From contig JAEYRA010000017.1 in assembly GCA_023409755.1 (NCBI GenBank), forward strand, positions 1 through 10,425: 10,425 nucleotides of DNA, in the 5' to 3' direction. The notes under the pieces are model-generated. The model did not search any database and was not told where the DNA came from. It saw only the letters and a list, made by a program, of their open reading frames with translations. Positions 1 to 5,704 of this stretch are shown here, piece after piece. Position 1 is the first letter of the stretch. Each line of letters opens with the position of its first letter. A program made the translations under genes and the position numbers. This DNA comes from Bacillota bacterium (GTDB lineage: Bacteria > Bacillota > Clostridia > Christensenellales > UMGS416).

Positions 1-227
1 CCCTTGCAGGGGCCGTTGTGGACATAGACGCCGTTGACAAAGAGCGCGTACCGGGTGGACGCGGACAGGAGCAATTCCTTGCGGGTGCCGGGGGTATGGG
101 CAAAGGCCCGCCGGAACCATGCCGACGTGGTGCGCGGCGCGCCGCCGGGGGCCAAGGTGGCCAGTTCCGCAGCGGGCAGGCCGATCCACCGGCCGCCGGA
201 CAGGGGGTGGGGGTTGGTTTGAGACAT
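1..227 (-). CDS. Partial alpha-L-rhamnosidase-like glycoside hydrolase (N-terminus only)
   Basis: Only the first 75 codons are present; the gene continues off the left edge. The start is the ATG at 227-225, preceded on the minus strand by an AGAGGAGG ribosome binding site. The visible protein begins MSQTNPHPLSGGRWIG and later reads TSAWFRRAF, then LSASTRYALFVNGVYV and HNGPCKG. A tryptophan-rich start, a beta-strand ending in FRR.F, and a strand-turn motif of the form 'a-st-ryal-fvNG-yv--GP' are typical of the N-terminal beta-sandwich of bacterial alpha-L-rhamnosidases (GH78 and relatives). Those enzymes release terminal L-rhamnose from glycans or plant glycosides. The catalytic domain is not visible, so family membership is inferred from the N-terminal domain alone, and other large glycosidases with a related jelly-roll domain are possible. 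It has no obvious signal peptide, so it would act in the cytoplasm. It is divergent from the acetyltransferase unit to its right. Confidence 0.6.
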   Translation of the reverse strand, partial: MSQTNPHPLSGGRWIGLPAAELATLAPGGAPRTTSAWFRRAFAHTPGTRKELLLSASTRYALFVNGVYVHNGPCK

Positions 228-253
228 GGGACGCCTCCTCTTGGTTGGTACCG

Positions 254-259
254 ATAGTA
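254..259 (-). promoter_or_regulatory. Possible -10 element for the leftmost minus-strand gene
   Basis: On the minus strand the sequence reads TACTAT, matching TATAAT at four of six positions, about 27 nt before the ATG at 227. I find no good -35 hexamer at 16-18 nt spacing, so the gene may need an activator or use another promoter. Weak call. Confidence 0.2.
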
Positions 260-294
260 TTGGACGGGCGGCGTGGTTTTCCTGCGTAACGGCG

Positions 295-323
295 TTGACA
301 ACGGCGGGGCCGGTGGGTAAGAT
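295..323 (+). promoter_or_regulatory. Sigma-A-type promoter of the GNAT/flavoprotein pair
   Basis: A perfect -35 TTGACA (295-300), a 17-nt spacer and TAAGAT (318-323, four of six) give a strong housekeeping promoter. Transcription should start near 330, leaving an untranslated leader of about 200 nt before the ATG at 527. The heptamer AACGGCG occurs twice, at 288-294 and 300-306, flanking the -35. The -35 itself lies in a short palindrome, CGTTGACAACG, so an operator here is possible. Confidence 0.7.
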
Positions 324-344
324 GATGTCGAAAGGGGTGGAAGA

Positions 345-356
345 ATGATTCGATAA
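345..356 (+). CDS. Candidate three-codon leader peptide (Met-Ile-Arg)
   Basis: ATG ATT CGA TAA lies about 15 nt after the predicted transcription start, with a purine-rich GGGGTGGAAG immediately before it at usable spacing. Very short leader frames of this kind control some antibiotic-resistance genes by stalling ribosomes. Whether this one is translated cannot be told from sequence alone, and a four-codon frame can easily arise by chance. Confidence 0.2.
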   Translation: MIR

Positions 357-479
357 CCTGCAGGAGGACAACGGCAGGCTCGGCCAACGGTCGGGCCGGC
401 GGCGCTGTCGGTGCGGGTTGCGAATCGCGGAACACCTCCAGGTCTATGCAAGTGGGCCATGGGTTCTTCTTTGTCTGGC

Positions 480-510
480 AATCCTTTTCCGGCAGCGGAG
501 AAGGATTTTT
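480..510 (+). terminator. Intrinsic terminator/attenuator hairpin in the GNAT leader
   Basis: The arm ATCCTTTTCCG (481-491) pairs with CGGAGAAGGAT (496-506), giving 11 bp with one T-G wobble around the tetraloop GCAG. An A-T closing pair may extend it, and the T-run continues to 510. It sits only 4 nt before the GNAT ribosome binding site. It therefore lies inside the transcript from the 295-323 promoter and would stop it unless it is antiterminated. Confidence 0.6.
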
Positions 511-526
511 GATTAGGAGGAAGACA

Positions 527-1438
527 ATGGCCATTACACAACGGCAGTACACCGGCGAGCCGGGCTTCACCGAAGACTTTCACAGGGTGCGGGCGTTCCT
601 CGTCGACCTGGGCGAGCGCAACCCCGCGGCCCTTGGGTTCCATTGGGGCCGGTGGGAGTGGGGCTTCTCGCTCCCCTACCTGGACACGACTAATCTCCAT
701 CGCATCGGCGTGTGGGAGGACGACGGGCGCATCGTAGCGCTGGCGGCCTATGAGCAAAGCCCAGGCTGGGCGTGGCTGCCCGTGGCACCGGGGTACGAAC
801 GCCTGAAACCGGAGATGCTCGACTACGTCCGGGAGCACCTAACCGACAACGAGGGCCGGGTGCGGGCACTCCTTGCCGACGGCGACCTGCCCGCCGAGCA
901 GGCCGCACGCGCCCGGGGATGGCACGCCACCGGGCACAAAGAGCAGCTGGCACGAATCGACATCACACCGGAGGCCACCAGCTACACCCTGCCAGTGGGG
1001 TTCTCGGTGGTGAGCCTGCAGGAGCGCGTTGACGCCGCGGCGCTGCACCGCGTGCTGTGGCGGGGTTTCAACCACCCCGGCGAACCGCCCGAGGGCGAGG
1101 AGCACCTGGCCGAACGCCGCGTGTCCTTCGCCGGCCCCCACAAGAACCACAGCCTGGACATCGCGGTCGTCGCCCCCAACGGCGACTTCGTATCGCTGTG
1201 CGGCATGTGGTACGAACCGGGCACCGCCGCCGCCCTGGTGGAGCCGGTGGCCACCGACCCCGATTTCCGCAAGCTCGGTCTGGGCAGGGCCGCCGTGCTG
1301 GAGGGTGTGCGCCGCTGCGGGGCGCTAGGCGCGCAATACGCCGTCGTGGGCTCCTCGCAGGAGTTTTACTACCGCCTGGGCTTCTACCCCGTCGTCAACG
1401 AGACATTCTGGGTGGCCCGCCTAAAGGAGACACCATGA
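527..1438 (+). CDS. Two-domain GNAT-family N-acetyltransferase
   Basis: The protein has 303 residues. I chose the ATG at 527 because AGGAGG lies 6 nt upstream (515-520); the frame stays open back to 446, but that stretch is the leader hairpin. The C-terminal half holds a canonical GNAT fold: VEPVATDPDFRKLGLGRAAV (239-258) contains the R-x-x-G-x-G acetyl-CoA pyrophosphate loop (RKLGLG, 248-253), and FYYRLGFYPV (280-289) is the usual final strand and helix. The N-terminal half (about 10-145) has the size and layout of a second, degenerate GNAT domain without a clear loop. Such tandem GNATs transfer acetyl from acetyl-CoA to small amines or amino sugars in the cytoplasm; the substrate cannot be read from sequence. 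The stop overlaps the next start (ATGA, 1435-1438), so the two genes are translationally coupled. The attenuator-like leader makes drug or metabolite induction plausible, but this is inference. Confidence 0.88.
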   Translation: MAITQRQYTGEPGFTEDFHRVRAFLVDLGERNPAALGFHWGRWEWGFSLPYLDTTNLHRIGVWEDDGRIVALAAYEQSPGWAWLPVAPGYERLKPEMLDYVREHLTDNEGRVRALLADGDLPAEQAARARGWHATGHKEQLARIDITPEATSYTLPVGFSVVSLQERVDAAALHRVLWRGFNHPGEPPEGEEHLAERRVSFAGPHKNHSLDIAVVAPNGDFVSLCGMWYEPGTAAALVEPVATDPDFRKLGLGRAAVLEGVRRCGALGAQYAVVGSSQEFYYRLGFYPVVNETFWVARLKETP

Positions 1439-1986
1439 AGACACTGCTGGTGAACGGCTCCCCCCGGCCCCACGGCAACACGGCAGAGCTGCTGGCGCGG
1501 CTGGCCGAAGGCCTGCCCGGCGAAACCGTGTTGCTGCAGGCCTACGACCCGCAGTTTAGCCCCTGCATTGACTGCCGCTGGTGCTGGCAGCACGAGGGCT
1601 GCGCTCTCCAGGATGGCTACCAAGCCATCTACCGGCTGCTGGACGAAGTCGACGGGGTGGTGCTGGGTTCGCCCCTGTACTTTTCCGAGATCACCGGCGG
1701 GCTATTGAACTTCGGCAGCCGCCTGCAAACCTACTACACGGCCATAGCCAAACGCGGGGCCCCCATGGCCCTAAAACCCAAGCGTGGTGGACTCATCCTG
1801 GTGGGCGGTGGCGACAGCACCGACCTCACCAAGGCGCACTCCACCGCCCGCACACTGCTCAAGCTGATGAATGCGCCGCTAGTGGGAGAAGCCGTGAGCC
1901 TGCACACCGACGACCTGCCCGCCCTGCAGGACGCCGGGGCACTGGAGCAGCTAGGCGCACTGGCGCAGGCGCTGCGGAGGGAGTAA
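1435..1986 (+). CDS. Iron-sulfur flavoprotein / NADPH-dependent FMN reductase family
   Basis: The protein has 183 residues with a flavodoxin-like fold. The start is the ATG at 1435 (AAAGGAG at 1424-1430), overlapping the GNAT stop. The N-terminal strand and loop LLVNGSPRPHGNT (4-16) form the FMN-phosphate loop, and GSPLYFSEITGGL (78-90) is the second flavin-contacting segment. Between them, C44-x2-C47-x2-C50-x5-C56 matches the compact cysteine motif that binds a 4Fe-4S cluster in Isf-type iron-sulfur flavoproteins of anaerobes. In ordinary family members the corresponding segment has fewer cysteines. It probably carries electrons between a reduced donor and FMN in the cytoplasm, perhaps for detoxification of oxygen, quinones or nitro compounds. 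The physiological partner is unknown. Coupling to the GNAT gene suggests a shared stress or detoxification role. The gene is followed by a strong terminator. Confidence 0.87.
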   Translation: MKTLLVNGSPRPHGNTAELLARLAEGLPGETVLLQAYDPQFSPCIDCRWCWQHEGCALQDGYQAIYRLLDEVDGVVLGSPLYFSEITGGLLNFGSRLQTYYTAIAKRGAPMALKPKRGGLILVGGGDSTDLTKAHSTARTLLKLMNAPLVGEAVSLHTDDLPALQDAGALEQLGALAQALRRE

Positions 1987-2037
1987 GCAGCAATGCTTTT
2001 GTGTCCGCCGCCGCGGCGACGCCCACGATTCAGACAG

Positions 2038-2066
2038 AGGCCCGGAACTGTGTTCCGGGCCTTTTT
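2038..2066 (+). terminator. Intrinsic terminator after the flavoprotein gene
   Basis: GGCCCGGAAC (2039-2048) pairs perfectly with GTTCCGGGCC (2052-2061) around the loop TGT, and five T's follow. It closes the GNAT/flavoprotein unit about 50 nt after its stop. It could also receive the convergent lipoprotein transcript, but the minus-strand side lacks a good T-run. Confidence 0.9.
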
Positions 2067-2156
2067 ACATCGCGTCCACACTTTTTTCGCTGCACGCCCC
2101 ATCGCGCCACAGGCGCATGCCACAGCACACCCGGCATGGCGTTCACAACAGGGCCG

Positions 2157-3011
2157 CTATTCCATGTCCGGCAGCCCCAACATGGAGAAGATCACTTCCC
2201 GGTTGTCCACACCCCCCCCGGGGCCGTAATCACAGAAGACGCTGCTCCCCAACCGGAACCGATCCGAATGGGCATCGACATAGATCGTTGCCCTGTCTCC
2301 CTGGGCGTTCACCACATCAAACTCACAGATGGGCTCAAAGGCACCCTCCGGAGCAGCGGTGTACTGTGCCCCGCGCAGCAGCCCCTCCAACGTGGCAATC
2401 TGGCTCTCGTCCAGGTCCTTGTCACCGCTGGTACAGACGTTGTAGGTCTCATACTGGGCGCTGCGCAGGTCGGTGACTGCCGATCGGGGCACGTACTGCC
2501 AGCCCGCCCGCTGCTCTGCCAGCTCCATCAGGGTTTCCCCCAGCGCGGTCTGCTCGTCGCCGGTGTTTCCCTCCCCGGCGAGCGCCAACTCCCCCCGGTC
2601 ATTGGCCAGCAGGGCGTAGCCCTTGTCACCGGCAGGCATCGCGTGCTCACGCGTGTCCACATAAGTACCCCACCGCAGCCACAGCCCGGTCTGGTGGTAC
2701 TCACCGTCAGCGGTGCGGTTGTCCGTCGCACTCTCCCACGCGGTGAAATCCACCGGGGCAAAGGGCTCCAGCAGTTGCTCCAGCCCAGCGGCATCCTCTT
2801 CACTCAACGGCAGGGTTTTATATGCACCTTCCAAGGAGATCGTCAGGGCATCCTCCCCCCTGGGGTTGGGGATGGTCAACACCGGTGCGTTGGTGGCGGG
2901 GGCCGCTGGCACATCCACCGGCTTCAACGTGTTTGCCGGAACCGGGGTGGCACAGCCGGCCAGCAGAAGAAGTATGGTCAACACAACGGCGGTCTTGGTC
3001 AGGTGCCGCAT
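2157..3011 (-). CDS. Putative lipoprotein of unknown function
   Basis: The protein has 284 residues. The ATG at 3011-3009 is preceded on the minus strand by GAAAGGAG at good spacing. It starts with two positive charges (R2, K6), a hydrophobic run VVLTILLLL and the lipobox LAGC (17-20), so C20 should be lipidated after signal peptidase II cleavage and the protein anchored on the outer face of the cell membrane. Residues 21-50 form an Ala/Pro-rich linker. The rest is acidic and soluble. It contains two similar segments, LSEEDAAGLEQLL (69-81) and LDESQIATLEGLL (200-212), each preceding a beta-rich stretch, which suggests a duplicated domain of roughly 110-130 residues. Three cysteines (193, 229, 260) lie in the second half. 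I do not recognise a family. It is monocistronic, has its own promoter and ends with TAG. Confidence 0.82.
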   Translation of the reverse strand: MRHLTKTAVVLTILLLLAGCATPVPANTLKPVDVPAAPATNAPVLTIPNPRGEDALTISLEGAYKTLPLSEEDAAGLEQLLEPFAPVDFTAWESATDNRTADGEYHQTGLWLRWGTYVDTREHAMPAGDKGYALLANDRGELALAGEGNTGDEQTALGETLMELAEQRAGWQYVPRSAVTDLRSAQYETYNVCTSGDKDLDESQIATLEGLLRGAQYTAAPEGAFEPICEFDVVNAQGDRATIYVDAHSDRFRLGSSVFCDYGPGGGVDNREVIFSMLGLPDME

Positions 3012-3044
3012 CGAGGGCTCCTTTCTAAAAAGGTTCTTTGTGGT

Positions 3045-3073
3045 ATCGTACCGGGTAAAGCCCTGGCTGGCAA
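3045..3073 (-). promoter_or_regulatory. Sigma-A-type promoter of the lipoprotein gene
   Basis: Read on the minus strand: TTGCCA (plus positions 3068-3073; five of six to consensus), a 17-nt spacer, then TACGAT (3045-3050; four of six). Transcription would begin near 3038, about 27 nt before the ATG. Confidence 0.6.
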
Positions 3074-3145
3074 GTGACTGCCATCACAGACACGACGGCG
3101 TTTGAGGCAAACATCGTCTCCGGTGAAAGCCGTGCTACGGTATCC

Positions 3146-3174
3146 TTGTCCCACCCCGCCGCCTGTGCTAAGAT
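3146..3174 (+). promoter_or_regulatory. Sigma-A-type promoter of the enolase-superfamily gene
   Basis: TTGTCC (3146-3151), a 17-nt spacer and TAAGAT (3169-3174) form a fair promoter. Its -10 is the same hexamer as in the promoter at 318-323. Predicted start is near 3181, about 48 nt before the ATG. Confidence 0.55.
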
Positions 3175-3228
3175 GGGTGCGATCTGGCCCGGTCATCGCG
3201 CCGGTCACACGAGTTGGGGAGGTACGTC

Positions 3229-4377
3229 ATGAAGATCACGAAGCTCACCACCATGCTGGTTCCCGAGTACCCGCTGTCCGTCTTCCTGCGGGTGGACACC
3301 GACGAGGGCCTGAGCGGCCTGGGCGAATCGACGAACTGGCCGGCGGTGGTGGCTGGCGCGGTGCACGATTTCTGCGCGCCGGATGTGCTGGGCCGGGACG
3401 CCGGGGACATCGAAGCCCTCTGGGAGCGGCTCTACCGCAAGGTGAACCTGCAGGGCGTGGCCGGGGCTGAGATGCGTGCGCTGAGCGCCTTCGACATGGC
3501 CCTGTGGGACCTGCTGGGCCAGGCCTGCGGCAAGCCCGTGTGGGCGCTGCTGGGAGGCCGCGTGCGGGAGCGGGTGACCCTCTACAACACCTGCGGCACT
3601 CACAACGGACGCATCACCGGCCGGCCCGATGACCAGTGGTTCCGGGAGGACGCCGGTACCCTGGCCCAAGACCTGCTTTCAAGCGGCATCCATGCCATGA
3701 AGATTTGGCCGCTGGATCCCTACGCCGCCCGCACCAACGGGCAGGCCGTCTCCGCCGACGACCTGCGGGCAGGGTTGGCACCACTCCGGAAAATCCGCGA
3801 CGCTGTGGGCGACCAAATGGAGATCTGCCTGGAATGTCATGGGCTTTGGAACCTGCCCAGTGCCATCCGCATCGCCCGGGCGTGTGAGGAGTACAACATC
3901 AAGTGGCTGGAGGACCCCATGCTGGTGGATGATGTGGAGAACCTGCGCCGCCTGCGCGAGAAGATTTCCGTGCCGCTGCTGGCCAGCGAGCGGCTCTGCA
4001 CCCGCATGCAGTACATTCCGCTCCTCCAAGCCGGGGCGGCGGACATCGCCATGATTGACCTCAGTTGGACGGGCGGCCTGACCGAGGGCCGCAAGGTGGC
4101 CGCGGCCGCCGACGCCTTCCGCGTGCCGGTGACGACCCACAACTGCGGCGGCCCGGTGCTCACCAAGGCCTGCGCCCATTTCAACCTGGCCACCCCCAAC
4201 GCCATCGAGATGGAGACCGTGCGCGCCAGCTACCGCTCCTTCCCGGAGATCACCGACTCGCCCTTCTTCATTGAGAACGGCTCCATTTACCCGGGCGACG
4301 CGCCGGGCCTGGGGCTGAAGTTGCACAACGATTTGGAGACGCGGGCTGGGGTGGTCAGCCGGGTGACGGCGCTGTAA
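3229..4377 (+). CDS. Mandelate racemase/muconate lactonizing enzyme family sugar-acid dehydratase
   Basis: The protein has 382 residues, the normal length for the enolase superfamily. I chose the ATG at 3229 because GGGGAGG lies 6 nt upstream (3216-3222); a TTG five codons earlier falls inside that site. An N-terminal capping domain (1-115) precedes a TIM-barrel. Visible active-site residues are K158 (MKIW), metal ligands E202 (LECHG), E228 (WLEDP) and E254 (LLASERL), a His two residues after the first ligand (H204), and H304 (VTTHNCGGP). These offsets (0, +2, +26, +52, +102) match those I recall for D-galactonate dehydratase (D183, H185, E209, E235, H285), supporting Mg-dependent dehydration of an aldonic acid to a 2-keto-3-deoxy acid. 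The exact sugar acid is not determined; galactonate, fuconate, rhamnonate, gluconate and mannonate are all candidates. It stands alone, with its own promoter and terminator, and without an aldolase or kinase beside it. Confidence 0.87.
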   Translation: MKITKLTTMLVPEYPLSVFLRVDTDEGLSGLGESTNWPAVVAGAVHDFCAPDVLGRDAGDIEALWERLYRKVNLQGVAGAEMRALSAFDMALWDLLGQACGKPVWALLGGRVRERVTLYNTCGTHNGRITGRPDDQWFREDAGTLAQDLLSSGIHAMKIWPLDPYAARTNGQAVSADDLRAGLAPLRKIRDAVGDQMEICLECHGLWNLPSAIRIARACEEYNIKWLEDPMLVDDVENLRRLREKISVPLLASERLCTRMQYIPLLQAGAADIAMIDLSWTGGLTEGRKVAAAADAFRVPVTTHNCGGPVLTKACAHFNLATPNAIEMETVRASYRSFPEITDSPFFIENGSIYPGDAPGLGLKLHNDLETRAGVVSRVTAL

Positions 4378-4415
4378 CGCGGGCCGAATCCAGAGAGAAC
4401 GAGCCAAAATTTAGT

Positions 4416-4446
4416 AATCTGCCTTCCAACAGGAGGCAGATTCTTC
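4416..4446 (+). terminator. Probable intrinsic terminator after the dehydratase gene
   Basis: AATCTGCC (4416-4423) pairs with GGCAGATT (4435-4442). After one bulged T, three further pairs (TCC/GGA) close the loop AACA. A broken T-rich tail, TTCTTCTTAT, overlaps the end of the stem and runs to 4450. It lies about 40 nt after the stop. Confidence 0.6.
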
Positions 4447-4466
4447 TTATCCTCTCCTCCGTGCCG

Positions 4467-4508
4467 TTCACAATAACGGTTGACATCGTGTTATACTATC
4501 AATAGAAA
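4467..4508 (+). promoter_or_regulatory. Promoter region of the AT-rich unknown gene
   Basis: Two readings overlap. A perfect TTGACA (4480-4485) with a 17-nt spacer leads to TAGAAA (4503-4508). Alternatively, an extended -10, TGT-TATACT (4489-4497; TATACT is five of six), has TTCACA (4467-4472) at a long 19-nt spacing. The start codon at 4536 suits either. ATAAC (4473-4477) and GTTAT (4490-4494) form a small inverted repeat around the -35. Confidence 0.55.
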
Positions 4509-4535
4509 ACACACTTCCCGAAAGGATTCGGAACC

Positions 4536-5306
4536 GTGATATATCAGAACATTGTGGATTCGGCACGCCGATATTGCATGGAACGCTCGAAGGAATTTGA
4601 ACACCGGTACGAAACCAGTCGTGCCGGGATTTATTCTTACAGATGTTTGGTGATGGATAAGCTCCTATATTGGGTTGAGACGGCTATCGATGCTGACTTT
4701 GACAGCGCCGCCGAATGTACACAGACACTCACATCGTTCGTCAATCGCTTGCAAAGCGACGACGTGAACCATACTCCGAATGCGCTGATGCGCAAGATCA
4801 TCGACGACGAAAAAAAGCGCTTTGTCGAGTTTGTGCTGTCCTTGGACGAGACGTGCCCGACGCCGGACCTGCCTTACAACCGTACCGTCATCGGGGAAGA
4901 GAAGGAGAACATCGAGAAGGAGCTGGCCGACAAATGGGATTACGTTAGAACGTGGTATTGGGATCCATTATGCAATGCCACCGAGAAGGAAACTTTGTTC
5001 CTTATGGAATGGCACGTGAGGAGCTATTTTGAGGCGATAGCGACCAGACTCCAGAAAACCCATCCCCTTGTGTTCCGATATGGAGAAGGTATCGATGGTC
5101 GTGATTCACCTTATTGCGCCCAAACTAGTGTCATGGATCTTAGTTTCTCTGGCCGCGAGACTGTGTATTTCGATCAGGAGTTGACCTGGATCATCTATTT
5201 GTCTCATGAGCAAACGATTACCTTTGCGGGCAGCATTCTTCCAATCATCAAATCGCTGCTGGCAAAAGAGCGTGACCAGTGGAACCGATATTGGGACATA
5301 CCATAG
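4536..5306 (+). CDS. Hypothetical protein, AT-richer than its neighbours
   Basis: The protein has 256 residues. The likely start is GTG at 4536 with AAAGG (4521-4525) upstream; the next ATG (residue 15) has no ribosome binding site. I do not recognise the family. It is soluble, without signal peptide or membrane segment, and rich in charged and aromatic residues. Residues 1-175 look mostly helical, with an acidic, lysine-rich stretch at 118-135. The C-terminal part looks beta-rich and ends in a distinctive motif, WIIYLSHEQTITFAG (218-232), followed by a helix. A terminal motif of the type W-xx-Y-x-SHE-xTI-x-F-x-G resembles a pattern I associate with small stand-alone bacterial proteins of unknown function, but I cannot name the family with confidence. 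Codon use and base composition are clearly less GC-rich than the flanking genes, and the gene has its own promoter and terminator. That fits horizontal acquisition as a single cargo gene (inference). Confidence 0.75.
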   Translation: MIYQNIVDSARRYCMERSKEFEHRYETSRAGIYSYRCLVMDKLLYWVETAIDADFDSAAECTQTLTSFVNRLQSDDVNHTPNALMRKIIDDEKKRFVEFVLSLDETCPTPDLPYNRTVIGEEKENIEKELADKWDYVRTWYWDPLCNATEKETLFLMEWHVRSYFEAIATRLQKTHPLVFRYGEGIDGRDSPYCAQTSVMDLSFSGRETVYFDQELTWIIYLSHEQTITFAGSILPIIKSLLAKERDQWNRYWDIP

Positions 5307-5382
5307 CGGCCAAGGTGAGTTGTGTATCTCTCCCCTCCCCTGTTCGAGGTGGCCAGACGGTGACAACACTGTAAATGGGAGG

Positions 5383-5418
5383 AAAAAGCGCTTTGGAGAA
5401 ACCTCCAAAGCGCTTTTT
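5383..5418. terminator. Bidirectional intrinsic terminator between convergent units
   Basis: A perfect 16-bp inverted repeat, AAAAAGCGCTTTGGAG (5383-5398) and its complement (5403-5418), is separated by the loop AAAC. The A/T ends give each strand a T-tract. It serves the unknown gene on the plus strand and the amber-interrupted regulator on the minus strand, whose last codon (TGA, 5422-5420) is 1 nt from it. Confidence 0.92.
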
Positions 5419-5419
5419 G

Positions 5420-5704
5420 TCATTGTTCCTGCAGCCGAAGCCTGGATTTGCGGGCTTCCTCCTCCTTCTGCCGGATGGGGATGCAAATGTCCATCTGCAC
5501 CTTCCCGCCGAAGTACCAGCGATGGTCCCGGTGGTCGTAGTACTCGAAGTCCGGGCGGGTATCATCAAGTTCGAACTCCGAGGTCGGCAGCCAGCTTCGG
5601 AAGATCTCATTCCAGGTGTCCTCAATGGTCTCGATGTAATCCTCAACCGGCGGGGTGGAGAAGATGGCATACAAGCCGCCGGGCACATCGACACGCGTCA
5701 TCTC
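5420..5704 (-). pseudogene. C-terminal part of the AraC/GyrI-like regulator, downstream of an in-frame amber codon
   Basis: The frame continues without shift from the upstream regulator segment: after ...NPEDLANMV comes TAG (5707-5705), then Glu and MTRVDVPGGLYAIFSTPP, ending with TGA at 5422-5420. The 94 codons encode the second half of a GyrI-like/AraE-type effector-binding domain: the strand VDVPGGLYAIFST, a helix with TWNEIFRSWLP, and the final FEYYDHRD...MDICIPIRQ strand. This domain normally forms one unit with the preceding segment, so I read the locus as one gene of 314 sense codons broken by a point change (for example CAG or TAC to TAG). An ATG follows the stop directly (5701-5699), with GGAG touching it, too close for efficient reinitiation. 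Other genes here (2157, 5306, 9123) end with TAG, so general amber recoding is unlikely. A sequencing error or a readthrough product remains possible. Confidence 0.75.

Larger units (their letters stand above)
330..526 (+). promoter_or_regulatory. Putative attenuator leader upstream of the GNAT gene
   Basis: This leader of about 200 nt contains no long gene. Near its 5' end is a ribosome-binding-like AAAGGGGTGG (331-340) followed by ATG ATT CGA TAA (345-356), a possible three-residue leader peptide Met-Ile-Arg. Its 3' end is a terminator-like hairpin (480-510), after which the GNAT ribosome binding site AGGAGG (515-520) appears. The stretch GAAAGGGGT (330-338), which includes that leader binding site, can pair with ATCCTTTTC (481-489), the 5' arm of the terminator; this makes nine pairs, two of them G-U, and would be mutually exclusive with the terminator. 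This layout is what ribosome- or ligand-controlled attenuation of a resistance-type gene would look like. I find no T-box AGGGTGG-ACC-GCG motif and recognise no known riboswitch class. The hairpin and spacing are seen; the regulation is inferred. Confidence 0.4.

Noticed and set aside
330..480. T-box or known riboswitch in the GNAT leader
   Set aside because: No AGGGTGG-ACC-GCG T-box motif or other conserved riboswitch core could be found by eye, so only a generic attenuator is claimed.
1581..3077. Very long plus-strand open frame (about 500 codons) over the flavoprotein and lipoprotein genes
   Set aside because: It overlaps a recognisable flavoprotein in another frame, runs through a strong terminator and is antisense to a lipoprotein with a clear signal peptide. 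Its translation is low-complexity Arg/Pro/Gly, a GC-rich shadow.
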